Assembly: GCF_030817195.1 (NCBI RefSeq)
Contig: NZ_JAUSYZ010000001.1
Location: 3,534,001-3,598,000 of the forward strand
Reading direction: 5' to 3'
Origin: Arthrobacter globiformis
GTDB lineage: Bacteria; Actinomycetota; Actinomycetes; Actinomycetales; Micrococcaceae
Length of the DNA: 64,000 nt
The stretch's first letter is position 1. The number at the start of each line of letters is the position of its first letter. The translations under genes and the position numbers were made by a program. The notes below the pieces were generated by a model. That model was not told where the DNA came from. It did no database searches and saw only the letters and a program-made list of their open reading frames with translations. Shown here piece after piece: positions 16,593 through 24,171 of this stretch.

Positions 16593-16622
16593 ATCCCCCG
16601 CTGGGCCTTGGTGGGGTTTTCT
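16593..16622 (+). terminator. Terminator after the ImmA gene
   Basis: A C-rich and a G-rich arm (CCCC at 16595-16599 region, GGGG at 16613-16616) are followed by TTTTCTGCTTTT. The stem is imperfect but position and U-tract fit. Confidence 0.6.
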
Positions 16623-16665
16623 GCTTTTCCCTTGTCTTTAGCGAATTCATGACTACAGTTACACC

Positions 16666-17079
16666 ATGAATAGCCAGGGGACACTCTTCAGAATTTCTGC
16701 GATTTCAAGCATTGCTGGCATCGCAATTCCAATAATCTTGCTTGCCGCCTTTGGTGGCGCGAAAGGGGCAGTAGGAAACGTGCTAACCGTCGTCGCTGTC
16801 GCCCTTCTGGTCCTAGCCGCGGTCGCCGTATGCGTTGCCCTGGGCACCTACAGGGAACAAGGCCGGAAGGCCGGCAGTACGCCTCTCATTTATGCAGTGG
16901 TTGCGTTCCCTCTTGGGATCCTGCTGATGTTTCCGTACTTTGGCATTCGCTTCCCCGGGGTAATGATGATTGCCTTGCTTGCGATCCTTACGAGCGTGCC
17001 GGCCCTTGTAATCGGCATAGTCAAGAAACTTTCCGTGAAAGCTGAGCCCGCGACAATCCCAGTACCGGAACTTTCCTGA
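16666..17079 (+). CDS. Four-helix membrane protein of unknown function
   Basis: This 137-residue protein has about four hydrophobic segments (near residues 9-28, 37-58, 74-93 and 98-117) and a short charged tail ending IPVPELS. It is not recognised as a known family. It is monocistronic, flanked by two terminators, and is AT-richer than the host genes. Small membrane proteins in this position of mobile elements often act in superinfection exclusion, but nothing in the sequence proves it here. Confidence 0.65.
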   Translation: MNSQGTLFRISAISSIAGIAIPIILLAAFGGAKGAVGNVLTVVAVALLVLAAVAVCVALGTYREQGRKAGSTPLIYAVVAFPLGILLMFPYFGIRFPGVMMIALLAILTSVPALVIGIVKKLSVKAEPATIPVPELS

Positions 17080-17112
17080 AGCCCGGATTGCCCATCCATA
17101 GACAGCCGAGAG

Positions 17113-17148
17113 AACCACCGCCAGCTAATCATGCTGGCGGGGGTTTCT
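17113..17148 (+). terminator. Terminator after the membrane protein gene
   Basis: CCGCCAGC (17118-17125) pairs perfectly with GCTGGCGG (17133-17140) around a 7-base loop, followed by GGGTTTCTTG. Confidence 0.8.
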
Positions 17149-17447
17149 TGCTGTGGAAAACTTGCGGTTTCCTTGATCTGGGGTGCATATAGTCCTGTGA
17201 GCCGGCGCCGCACGACGCCTTCGGTGGTTCCGGCAGGTGGCCCCGCTCTGCCCCCAAAGGGCGGGCCACCGCATCTCCAGCCCTCCACCAGCCAGGCGCT
17301 CACGATGGCGGCTTAGCGCACTCAAGCGCTCGAGCCCTTTGTCATCCGACACCGCGATCCCAGCGGCTTAGGAATAGTAGAATCGATTGAAATTTCAGAA
17401 CGACGGCGGCCTCGGTCCGCGTCGCGATATCAGGTAGGTATTTGGGG
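17149..17447. other. Non-coding stretch upstream of the HNH gene
   Basis: I see no convincing gene here. It holds TATAGT at about 17190, a hairpin GTGGCCC/GGGCCAC (17237-17243 and 17263-17269) with extra inner pairs, and the palindromes AATCGATT and GAAATTTC (about 17380-17400) that probably belong to the promoter of the next gene. A short RNA could lie between them. Confidence 0.35.
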
Positions 17448-18014
17448 ATGCTGCGCAAGGCCGATAACGTCAGCCTGGAACACCGCCGGGGCTTCTGGAC
17501 CAGTAACGGTGACGTCATAATCACCGTTGGCAGGAAGCGTTACTCGATTGGTAAGTTCAAGGAACAGGTCTTCCTCGAGCGCCTTGCCGCGCAGATGGAT
17601 TACCCCATGCTCATAACGCGCATCAACGGGCGGCGTTACTGGCAGTTTCAGAACAAGTTCTACTGGGAGTCCGAGGGCCTCAAGTCCAGCGAAGTTCACG
17701 CGCTCCTGGTTATGCAGGATCAGCGCAAGAGGCAGAAAATCGAAACGGCCACGAGAAACTTCGCTTTGGGCCCCGCTCCACGGATAGCTACAGGCCGCAG
17801 GCCCATTCCTGAGGACGTGAAGGTCTACGTCCTGAATCGTGACGCCGGCTCTTGCCGCGCCTGCGGTTCCACAGCGGAAATTCAGTATGACCACATCATC
17901 CCGCTGGCAATGGGCGGCAGTAACAACGCGGAAAACCTGCAAATACTGTGCGGTCCGTGCAACCGCTCCAAGTCGGCAGGGCTTACGGTTCGTCGTCTAA
18001 GGCGCCCCGGGTGA
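17448..18014 (+). CDS. HNH endonuclease
   Basis: This 188-residue protein has a C-terminal HNH nuclease domain. A CRAC zinc pair is followed by YDHIIPLAMGGSNNAENLQI and then LCGPCNRSK, giving the His, Asn and His of the fold and the second zinc pair. The N-terminal 110 residues are of unknown type and may bind DNA. The ATG at 17448 is preferred over a TTG two codons upstream. A second HNH gene lies beside the terminase-like gene at 22.7 kb; this one stands alone and could be a homing or defence nuclease. Confidence 0.82.
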   Translation: MLRKADNVSLEHRRGFWTSNGDVIITVGRKRYSIGKFKEQVFLERLAAQMDYPMLITRINGRRYWQFQNKFYWESEGLKSSEVHALLVMQDQRKRQKIETATRNFALGPAPRIATGRRPIPEDVKVYVLNRDAGSCRACGSTAEIQYDHIIPLAMGGSNNAENLQILCGPCNRSKSAGLTVRRLRRPG

Positions 18015-18033
18015 GCTGTGGCATGATGCTCGA

Positions 18034-18297
18034 ATGACTACAGCACCTACACATGAACTTATCGCCGCCTCTGAGCGGTACGCCGAAACTCTCCGCGAGT
18101 GGGCAAAGGTCCACCTTGCCTGGTTCAACGGCGAAGTAGACATCACCAAGGATCGCGAGGCCTACGCAGCGCGTGAAGCTGCGTTCACCGAGTTCAAGCG
18201 TGTCGAAAGTGAACTGGAGCAGGAGTCGCGCATCGAGCGGGTGGTCGATCATGCGATCGGCGACTATGAGCCCCTGGCTGACGAGCCGAACGCCTAG
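18034..18297 (+). CDS. Small acidic helical protein, unknown
   Basis: This 87-residue protein is rich in Glu and Ala and mostly helical, with a likely coiled coil around residues 45-75 (AAREAAFTEFKRVESELEQE). No known family is recognised. It begins 19 bases after the HNH gene and is probably cotranscribed with it, and the terminator at 18308-18347 follows. Confidence 0.65.
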   Translation: MTTAPTHELIAASERYAETLREWAKVHLAWFNGEVDITKDREAYAAREAAFTEFKRVESELEQESRIERVVDHAIGDYEPLADEPNA

Positions 18298-18307
18298 CAA
18301 GGCATCC

Positions 18308-18347
18308 GGAAGCCCCCGCGAGTCATTTGCGACTAGCGGGGGCTTCC
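18308..18347. terminator. Bidirectional terminator
   Basis: GGAAGCCCCCGC (18308-18319) pairs perfectly with GCGGGGGCTTCC (18336-18347). It serves the plus-strand gene ending at 18297 and the minus-strand gene ending at 18333, whose stop codon lies inside the loop. Confidence 0.85.
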
Positions 18348-18599
18348 TTGCCCTGTTCTGCGCGCGCGGTTCGCCCGTGTTCCAACGGATGGGACCCGTC
18401 GGACGTTGTTGGTTACGGGGGCGGGGCGCCTCTGGGTCAGTTCCTTGATGGCTTCAATGTCCTCACGGGTGAAACGGATGTCGCTTCCAGTGGGATCGTG
18501 GTGAGGCCAGATCGGCAAACGGGCGTAGACAGCAGCCGGCGAAAGCTTGAGCAGGGCAGCGAGTTCCGGAACCGTGAGCCAAACGTCATCGTCGTTCAT
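18333..18599 (-). CDS. Short helix-turn-helix protein (excisionase/MerR-like)
   Basis: This 88-residue protein has an N-terminal winged HTH of the HTH_17/excisionase type (WLTVPELAALLKLSPAAVYA, then DIRFTREDIEAI) and a basic, arginine-rich tail. Such proteins act as recombination directionality factors or transcription regulators in mobile elements. It is the DNA-binding candidate nearest to the ImmA peptidase. Which role it has is not shown by the sequence. Confidence 0.75.
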   Translation of the reverse strand: MNDDDVWLTVPELAALLKLSPAAVYARLPIWPHHDPTGSDIRFTREDIEAIKELTQRRPAPVTNNVRRVPSVGTRANRARRTGQGSPR

Positions 18600-18678
18600 G
18601 CTGTCTAGCCTATTCGGGCAGGAAGCCAGGTAGCCGCTTGCCCCACTGGATGGACCTGAGTTCGGGCGGGCACTGGTG

Positions 18679-18965
18679 TTAGGCGATTATGTCCCCCTCT
18701 GACGCGGTGAGACGGCGCACGTTGTCCTTGGGGATCCAGGCGACGTGGGCGTGTTCCTCGTCGTCAAGCCACCGGACAATGATCTGCTCGTGCCCCAACG
18801 CATAGCCTCCCCGTACACGGCGACAGTCCCGCCGCCCTTGAGGGGAACCGTAGCCTCAACGCGCGGCCACTGCCCGTACTCCCAAGAATGAATCTCTTCG
18901 GGGTCACCCTCCAGCTTCGGAGCCAGATAGTCATATGCGACGCCGGCAAGGGTAAACGTGGGCAT
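18679..18965 (-). pseudogene. Small conserved-looking gene split by a frameshift
   Basis: The first 53 or so residues (MPTFTLAGVAYDYLAPKLEG through GGGTVAVYG) read from the ATG at 18965. The good continuation, GGYALGHEQIIVRWLDDEEH and AHVAWIPKDNVRRLTASEGD, lies in another frame and ends at a TAA at 18679-18681. The shift falls near 18800-18815 and equals one missing base. Without repair the first frame runs into an arginine- and threonine-rich tail that looks non-coding. The repaired product would have about 95 residues and no known family. Real decay and an assembly error are both possible. Confidence 0.6.
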
Positions 18966-19063
18966 GGGCCTAATATATCCGCGTCGTCCTGCCAACAGCC
19001 TGACCACGGCGCCCACATCCATTTTCACCACGTCATGAATGTTAGACGCGAGTACCGACAACC

Positions 19064-19468
19064 CTACGAAGTCCCCTTACAAGTAGCAATGCCGTAGCCG
19101 CTTGCGATGTTCTCGCTAATGACCGTGCCATCCACCGTTATACGACACCTAACACTGCCGGAACTATCCCTGCCCTGCGCGCTGATATAGACAAACTCGC
19201 CGGTATTAAATGTCAAAAGGAGCCCTGGTGCTGAAGAACTTTTCCGCTTCATTGGGATATCCAGATCAGCTTGAGACGTTCCTGTAGGAGTCTCATAGGT
19301 CACAGATGCGGACTCTTGAGTCCCTTCGACTTCATACAGAACTTCACTCGTCAGATTGACCGACTTACTGTTGGAGCTGGAACGCTCCGCGCTGCTCCCT
19401 CCGCAGCCTGCCAGAACCAGCATTACTGCAGCAAGCAAGCTAACTGTAGCAATCTCTCCGTTTCTCAT
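19064..19468 (-). CDS. Lipoprotein with MmpS-like domain
   Basis: This 134-residue protein has a lipoprotein signal peptide with lipobox LAGC (cysteine about residue 22) and a C-terminal domain resembling MmpS-type accessory proteins: VTYETPTGTSQADLDIP, then VYISAQ, VRCRITVDGTVISEN and ATCKGTS with two cysteines. The ATG at 19468 follows a GGGGGGGG tract that acts as ribosome binding site. It is divergent from the next lipoprotein gene. A surface lipoprotein in a mobile element suggests superinfection exclusion or altered host envelope, which is inference. Confidence 0.72.
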   Translation of the reverse strand: MRNGEIATVSLLAAVMLVLAGCGGSSAERSSSNSKSVNLTSEVLYEVEGTQESASVTYETPTGTSQADLDIPMKRKSSSAPGLLLTFNTGEFVYISAQGRDSSGSVRCRITVDGTVISENIASGYGIATCKGTS

Positions 19469-19596
19469 TTCCCCCCCCATAAACTTTGGAGCATTGTGCT
19501 CCTGAACGCATAGAATACCCCCGGATGCGGCACGTGATAACGTGCCAACATCTCAGCGACAGGACCAGGTTTGTCGCGCTCATATTTGGGGGACCA

Positions 19597-20145
19597 TTGA
19601 AAAAGATAACTGCCCTGCTGCCGGTGACGGCCTTCATGCTCGCGGCCTGCAGTGCGCCTGCCAGTGCTCCTACACCCACAGTGACAGTTACAGTCACCCA
19701 GCCCGCTGTCACTGTCACGGCCACTCCTCCTGCAGCACCGAAGCCTGCGGGACCACTAGCGCTTGGGCAAACCGGCAAGTCCACCTCAGGCAGCACGATG
19801 ACCGTCTTCGCTCACAAGAAAAACGTTGAGCCACAGGACCCTAACCAGGAAGCAATCGACATCAAGGTGTGTGTAGGCTCGAAGCCCGCAGACGCAGAAG
19901 CGGATCTGAAGCCGCTCATTGGTAATTCTCCTTGGGCCATTTTCGACGCCGAGGACCGCCGCTACGAAGCAGCACGAACAACATGGAGCCACGAGGGCGC
20001 GCAGCCGGGCTACCCCGTAGAACAGCCAGTCAACTGGGGCGACTGCATTCGTGGCTGGGTCATAATCCAGGGACAAGCGGCAACGAAGATGACCAAAGTC
20101 CGGTACACCAACAGCGACACAATCCTTGAGTGGAAGCTTCCCTAG
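19597..20145 (+). CDS. Lipoprotein, DUF4352-like
   Basis: This 182-residue protein has a signal peptide with lipobox LAAC (cysteine about residue 17), a Thr/Val/Pro-rich linker (TVTVTVTQPAVTVTATPP) and a C-terminal beta-rich domain with two cysteines resembling DUF4352. The TTG at 19597 is chosen because GGGGGA lies just upstream and it places the signal peptide at the N-terminus. It is followed within two bases by an HTH gene. Like its divergent neighbour it would be anchored outside the membrane and may alter phage adsorption or DNA entry. Confidence 0.68.
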   Translation: MKKITALLPVTAFMLAACSAPASAPTPTVTVTVTQPAVTVTATPPAAPKPAGPLALGQTGKSTSGSTMTVFAHKKNVEPQDPNQEAIDIKVCVGSKPADAEADLKPLIGNSPWAIFDAEDRRYEAARTTWSHEGAQPGYPVEQPVNWGDCIRGWVIIQGQAATKMTKVRYTNSDTILEWKLP

Positions 20146-20147
20146 GA

Positions 20148-20393
20148 ATGGGTACGGAAGCCGGTAATCGCCCGCGTTTCCTCACTATCGAGCAGGTAGC
20201 TGAGGAATTGAACGTAGGTGTGCCCTCAATTCGGGCCCTGCTTAAGACGGGCGAACTGCGCGGAATCCAAATCGGCGGACGCGGCCTGTGGCGCATTAGT
20301 CGACAAGATGTCGACGACTACATCGGTGGCGCGTACAGCAAAACGGCAGAACGTATTGCCTCGGGTGAAATTGAGGACCACCTAGAGTCCTAA
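20148..20393 (+). CDS. Short helix-turn-helix protein (excisionase-like)
   Basis: This 81-residue protein has the HTH_17/excisionase fold: FLTIEQVAEELNVGVPSIRA, LLKTGELRGIQIGGRGLWRI, then a short acidic tail. The ATG at 20148 begins two bases after the lipoprotein stop. It may be a regulator or the recombination directionality factor. The 257 bases that follow contain an AT-rich promoter-like stretch and no gene. Confidence 0.75.
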   Translation: MGTEAGNRPRFLTIEQVAEELNVGVPSIRALLKTGELRGIQIGGRGLWRISRQDVDDYIGGAYSKTAERIASGEIEDHLES

Positions 20394-20650
20394 GCTAGGC
20401 CGAAATGGATCGAAAGTCACACGCCGGTCATTTCGTACACCGTCTTATTTTGGCGTGTAATATGCGGGTATGGGCCGGGCAAGCCCAGACGCTACGGGGG
20501 GAAGCGATCACGATGAGCAATTCCTGCGCATCAAAAACCGTCACTGCGAATCTGCGCACAAACGGGTTTCCTTCGCGGAGCAACTACCTCGCACCAAATG
20601 CACGCCCCTTATGGCGTGTCCCAAAAAAAGCGCCCTCGAAAGGACCCCCA

Positions 20651-21427
20651 ATGAGCTACCCCAACCCGACCGGCAACCCCTCGCCGGCGCAAGCACCATA
20701 CCCGCAGTACGCGGCTCCCGTGAGCGAAAAATCATTCCTCGTCACCTGGCTGCTCTCCCTCCTCCTCGGCGTGCTCGGTGCTGACCGCTTCTACCTTGGC
20801 AAAATCGGTACCGGCATCGTCAAGCTCCTCACCCTCGGTGGGTTTGGCATCTGGGCCCTCATTGACCTGATCCTGGTGCTGACGAACAAGCAGACGGACA
20901 AGCAGGGACGGCGCCTTGAAGGCTATGACAAGCACAAGAAAGTCGCGCTCATCGTCACAGCAGTCCTGATTGTTGCCAGTATCGCCAGCAGCGCTGCTCG
21001 TGGTGGCTCCGCCCCGGCAACCGGCACCACACCGGCTACCAACGAGACTTCCGCCGCCGCACCCGCCTCTGAGGCAGCGCCCGCGGCTGCTGCTCCTGCC
21101 CCCGCAGAAAAGTGGACCAAGGTTGTCACGCTCAACGGGTCCACGGACATGGCGAGCCAGTCGTTCGCGCTCTCGGGCGGCGAAACCCGCCTCGTGTACA
21201 AATTCACCGGCGCCAAGCAGCTCAACGGGCAGTCAATGGCCCTCGGTAGCATTTACTTCCAGGAAGAAGGTACGGATCTCGCCAAGGACGGCGGCATCCC
21301 CATCAAGATGCTCCAGAAGGACGAAGCCGGAGAAACTGCCATCCACAAGGGCTCGGGCAACTACTTCCTTGACGTGAAGGCGGCAAACTTCGACTCCTGG
21401 ACCATTACGGTCGAAGAAAAGAAGTAA
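20651..21427 (+). CDS. TM2-domain membrane protein with secreted C-terminal domain
   Basis: This 258-residue protein has a Pro-rich N-terminus, a TM2 domain (KSFLVTWLLSLLLGVLGADR followed by FYLGKIGTGIVKLLTLGGFG and WALIDLI), a third membrane helix near residue 105, an Ala/Pro-rich linker and an extracytoplasmic beta-rich domain of about 110 residues. TM2 proteins with such added domains occur in host chromosomes and prophages alike; their role is unknown. AAGGA lies about eight bases before the ATG. A terminator follows. Confidence 0.75.
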   Translation: MSYPNPTGNPSPAQAPYPQYAAPVSEKSFLVTWLLSLLLGVLGADRFYLGKIGTGIVKLLTLGGFGIWALIDLILVLTNKQTDKQGRRLEGYDKHKKVALIVTAVLIVASIASSAARGGSAPATGTTPATNETSAAAPASEAAPAAAAPAPAEKWTKVVTLNGSTDMASQSFALSGGETRLVYKFTGAKQLNGQSMALGSIYFQEEGTDLAKDGGIPIKMLQKDEAGETAIHKGSGNYFLDVKAANFDSWTITVEEKK

Positions 21428-21455
21428 ACCTCTTAAAAGCTTCAGCTTTGCTTGA

Positions 21456-21494
21456 GGAAGCCCCTGTCAGCGAACCGTGCTGACGGGGGCTTCC
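21456..21494. terminator. Bidirectional terminator
   Basis: GGAAGCCCCTGTCAGC (21456-21471) pairs with GCTGACGGGGGCTTCC (21479-21494) with one T-G pair. It separates the TM2 gene from the convergent Nudix gene. Confidence 0.85.
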
Positions 21495-21503
21495 ATTGTG
21501 TGC

Positions 21504-22697
21504 CTAAGCGGCGACGAGATGCGGGAGTGCTGCCTCAAACAACGGGTGGAGCGCCCCGCCGGCTGCGAGGTCCCTGATGTCATCCGCGGTAAGCCAAGCA
21601 GTGTCGGCAACTTCTCCGTTGGGCGTTACGTGTGGGCGCTTCGAGCACTCGGCAATGATCGTGTGGTAGATCCAGTCCTCAGACTGCAATGTGACAGCCC
21701 CGGTGACCCTGAGACCGCCGAAACTGCTGATTCCCATTTCCTCGGAAAGCTCGCGGGCCGCTGCTTCACCTGGTGTTTCGTGTTCATGCCGGGCGCCACC
21801 AGGAATAGACCACATACCGCCGTAAGTGACGATGGGAGACCGCTTTTGGAGCAGGTATCGCGGCGCCTTTGCCGAGGTCTTGAGTAGGACACCAGCGGCA
21901 CCGTAGGAGCCCCATTCTCCGGAGCTGGTGAAGTGGGTTCCGCCGTCCCTGCCGGGCGCCTCTGACAGCCGCAGAGCGTGTTCCGTTGATATTTCGATAC
22001 GGTTCACGTCGTACTCGCTGCCGCAGCGCTCCGCCTCGTGCGCTCCCGTCAGGTTTTCCAGCACGTGTGCCGCGAAACCCAACGCCTCGAACATGGCGGC
22101 GGTGTGGGCGTCTTCCTGCCCGAGCAGAACAATCGCCTCGAGAGACACGTGCTGCGTTCGAACGGTCCCCAGCGGGTCATTGAAGTGTTTGAACTCCACA
22201 GAACGAGTCGTGAGCCCCAGCCCTCGAACGGCGAAGATCGCAGCGGACTCCTGCATACGCTCCGTAAGGTTGGTGAAGCCGCCAGCCTCGTTCCGGTGCC
22301 GGTGAAGGTATCTGGCGATGTCCTTCACGTCGTGCACCAGGCGATAACCACACGTGCATTTCGGATGAGGGGCGGTGTGAGGCTCGAGGATGATGCTCTC
22401 GAGGAGCTTTGCACCATCGGGCGCTAGAACCCTTCCCAGGCCCCGGCATCGCGCCGGCGGCAACGAGTTGATGCCGGCGCCGAATGGCGACTCCCCACGC
22501 GGGGAGGGTCGGAACTCGCCCACACCCTCAATGCCTCTGTCGGAGTAGGCGAACGGCGCGATACGCCAACCCAGCAAGGGAGCGTCAGCGCGGAACAACT
22601 GCCCGTTCTTCACATCCCAAGCTGGACTGTTCACGTCTCGGCCTTTATCCCTGTCGATAGTGAACGGCTGACAGTTGCCGTCATGCATTTCAATCAT
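21504..22697 (-). CDS. Nudix hydrolase with large unknown N-terminal domain
   Basis: This 397-residue protein ends in a Nudix domain; the box reads GGARHEHETPGEAAARELSEE followed by MGI, with all catalytic glutamates present. Nudix enzymes cleave nucleoside diphosphates linked to another group. The first 250 residues are not recognised, but contain a CTCGYRLVHDV cysteine pair. The ATG at 22697 is chosen for GAGG six bases upstream. It follows the HNH gene of the terminase-like cluster by 26 bases and may be part of the same leftward transcript. Possible roles are nucleotide-pool cleaning, NAD or cap metabolism, or counter-defence. Confidence 0.78.
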   Translation of the reverse strand: MIEMHDGNCQPFTIDRDKGRDVNSPAWDVKNGQLFRADAPLLGWRIAPFAYSDRGIEGVGEFRPSPRGESPFGAGINSLPPARCRGLGRVLAPDGAKLLESIILEPHTAPHPKCTCGYRLVHDVKDIARYLHRHRNEAGGFTNLTERMQESAAIFAVRGLGLTTRSVEFKHFNDPLGTVRTQHVSLEAIVLLGQEDAHTAAMFEALGFAAHVLENLTGAHEAERCGSEYDVNRIEISTEHALRLSEAPGRDGGTHFTSSGEWGSYGAAGVLLKTSAKAPRYLLQKRSPIVTYGGMWSIPGGARHEHETPGEAAARELSEEMGISSFGGLRVTGAVTLQSEDWIYHTIIAECSKRPHVTPNGEVADTAWLTADDIRDLAAGGALHPLFEAALPHLVAA

Positions 22698-22723
22698 GAT
22701 TTTCCTCGAAAAAGATTGTGGTC

Positions 22724-23062
22724 TTACCATTCCCGGCTTGTTTTGAGCGGCGGTGGCGGCTCACCAGGCGGCTTGAAACGCTGCCCCTTGGACCCGTCGC
22801 CCTTGGAGGAATTACAGGCCCTGTGCATGCCCTGTAACCCGCCCACACCGGGCGCCATCTTTCCGCCGACGTTCACAGCCTCGATATGGTCCGCGGTGAA
22901 GCTCCTCGAGTCCTTCCAGAAGTCCGGAAACTGCTTTCGGTCCTCGAACTCCCACAAAAACGGGCCATTACAAGCCGCGCACGGCAGGCCCTGAGCCTGA
23001 TACCTGCGCTTGAGTGTTTCCCTCTGGGAGACGTAGCGGCGGTCATTCCGGTACGTCTTCAT
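22724..23062 (-). CDS. HNH endonuclease of the terminase cluster
   Basis: This 112-residue protein has a CAAC zinc pair, then SFTADHIEAVNVGGKMAPGV and MHRACNSSKGD, giving the HNH residues. In many actinophages and other cos-type phages an HNH protein encoded beside the terminase is needed for DNA packaging cleavage. The ATG at 23062 overlaps the stop of the preceding 68-residue gene (ATGA). The C-terminus is Pro-rich. Confidence 0.82.
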   Translation of the reverse strand: MKTYRNDRRYVSQRETLKRRYQAQGLPCAACNGPFLWEFEDRKQFPDFWKDSRSFTADHIEAVNVGGKMAPGVGGLQGMHRACNSSKGDGSKGQRFKPPGEPPPPLKTSREW

Positions 23063-23265
23063 TTGCGCCCCGACGCAGTCCGGTACGCCTCCACGGTCTC
23101 CATAAAGAACGCCAGGAAACCGATCTTCCCCGGAGCCCAATCATGCTGACGCGACCAAGCGAACCGCTGCCGACGCCACTCCAACGGATCCGGATAAACC
23201 CTGTCCAACCAAAGATGGCGGGGAATCGGCAGGCCCTCTTTGTCACTACGCTTCCGCCTAGGCAT
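23059..23265 (-). CDS. Small basic phage-type protein, unknown
   Basis: This 68-residue basic protein (PRHLWLDRVYPDPLEWRRQR is its core) is not recognised. It overlaps its neighbours on both sides by one to four bases, so it belongs to the leftward terminase-cluster operon. Confidence 0.65.
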   Translation of the reverse strand: MPRRKRSDKEGLPIPRHLWLDRVYPDPLEWRRQRFAWSRQHDWAPGKIGFLAFFMETVEAYRTASGRK

Positions 23266-23492
23266 TACAGCTCCACCTCAGACCAAGGCTGATCAGGGGC
23301 TATGCCATCCCACGCCGGCAAATCCTCGTAACCGTTCGCCAGATTCACCTCAGCCCATGAGCAGCGGGCCTCAAACCAAGCCTCGTACCGCTGATACTCC
23401 GAACCGCCAGGCCAACGGGCAGGCACAAAACGCGCAACATCCTCCGGGAGCCCCGGAAACAGCGGGTCCTCCTTGCGTCGGCGCCTAACCAC
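23265..23492 (-). CDS. Small acidic phage-type protein, unknown
   Basis: This 75-residue protein (core GGSEYQRYEAWFEARCSWAE) is of unknown function. The GTG at 23492 overlaps the end of the terminase-like gene by eight bases, and its stop overlaps the next start as TAATG. A longer frame upstream would overlap the terminase gene more and is less likely. Confidence 0.6.
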   Translation of the reverse strand: MVRRRRKEDPLFPGLPEDVARFVPARWPGGSEYQRYEAWFEARCSWAEVNLANGYEDLPAWDGIAPDQPWSEVEL

Positions 23493-23817
23493 GCCGGCCC
23501 CCGCCGTAAACACCACGGACAGGCCGGGCCGCAGGCAAATCATCATCCAAGCCAGGAATCTGCAAGGTAGCCAGGAGTCGGGCCATCGCTAGCCGCTGCT
23601 GCCGTGCTTCACCAATGGCCGGGTGCACTCGTCTGCCCTGAGAGCTGCTGAGCATCACCCCGTCGTCCTTGACCGCGGCGTCAAGCTCCACAATCCTGTC
23701 CCGAACCCGGCACGCTTCCTCAAGCAAGGCCAACTCATGCTCCGCCCACTCAAATTCCGTTGTGGAAACCTCCCACAACTTTTTACCTGCTGCTTTTAGA
23801 CCTCTCGGCGCAGCCAT
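23485..23817 (-). CDS. Terminase small subunit-like protein
   Basis: This 110-residue helical protein resembles small terminase subunits of the P27 type in actinophages: APRGLKAAGKKLWEV at the start, a central ELALLEEACRVRDRIVELDA helix and a C-terminal ARQQRLAMARLLATLQIP helix. Small terminases recognise the packaging site and recruit the large subunit. No large terminase follows; instead three small genes including an HNH nuclease do. A small terminase without a large one is typical of phage satellites that redirect a helper phage's packaging motor. The family call rests on pattern and context. Confidence 0.65.
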   Translation of the reverse strand: MAAPRGLKAAGKKLWEVSTTEFEWAEHELALLEEACRVRDRIVELDAAVKDDGVMLSSSQGRRVHPAIGEARQQRLAMARLLATLQIPGLDDDLPAARPVRGVYGGGRRG

Positions 23818-23904
23818 AAACACCACTTCTTTCTTGTTACGGATAATCCCCGTCGTTTCAGGGAAGGTAAAAACGATCAAATACAGGAGCCGCAGGTGCT
23901 CTTT

Positions 23905-24090
23905 TAAGGGCCCTTGTGGGTCCTGTTTAACCCGGATACGCCAGAGGCCCGTACCGCGCCATAACAGGGCAACACGGGCCTCTGAGGGCCATTCAAGGGC
24001 CCGTTGTTTGGGCCTTCGGGGAGATAAATGTGCCTATGCCGGAGGAGGCACGCAGACCCCACCCCCGGGGTCTCCCCCACCCCTGTTCGA
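23905..24090. other. Candidate packaging (cos/pac) region
   Basis: The region upstream of the terminase-like gene is dense in GGGCCC-type symmetric sequences: AAGGGCCCTT (23906-23915), an inverted repeat AGAGGCCCGT/ACGGGCCTCT (23943-23952 and 23974-23983), AAGGGCCCGT (23995-24004), and GACCCC/GGGGTC (24055-24060 and 24067-24072) inside a C-rich tract. Repeats beside a small terminase gene are expected of a packaging site; no cleavage position can be read. Confidence 0.4.
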
Positions 24091-24117
24091 TGACCGGCAC
24101 GTCGACCACGGTTTGGT

Positions 24118-24166
24118 AACTGTTGAGCGTTGCGTCGCAAGCTTGCATCGACTGCCTGCAACAGTT
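24118..24166. promoter_or_regulatory. Nested palindromes upstream of a membrane-protein gene
   Basis: AACTGTTG (24118-24125) and CAACAGTT (24159-24166) form an 8-bp inverted repeat that encloses TTGCGTCGCAA and the perfect palindrome GCAAGCTTGC. The array ends just before the next gene and looks like a multi-site operator. Confidence 0.45.
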
Positions 24167-24171
24167 GCCTC

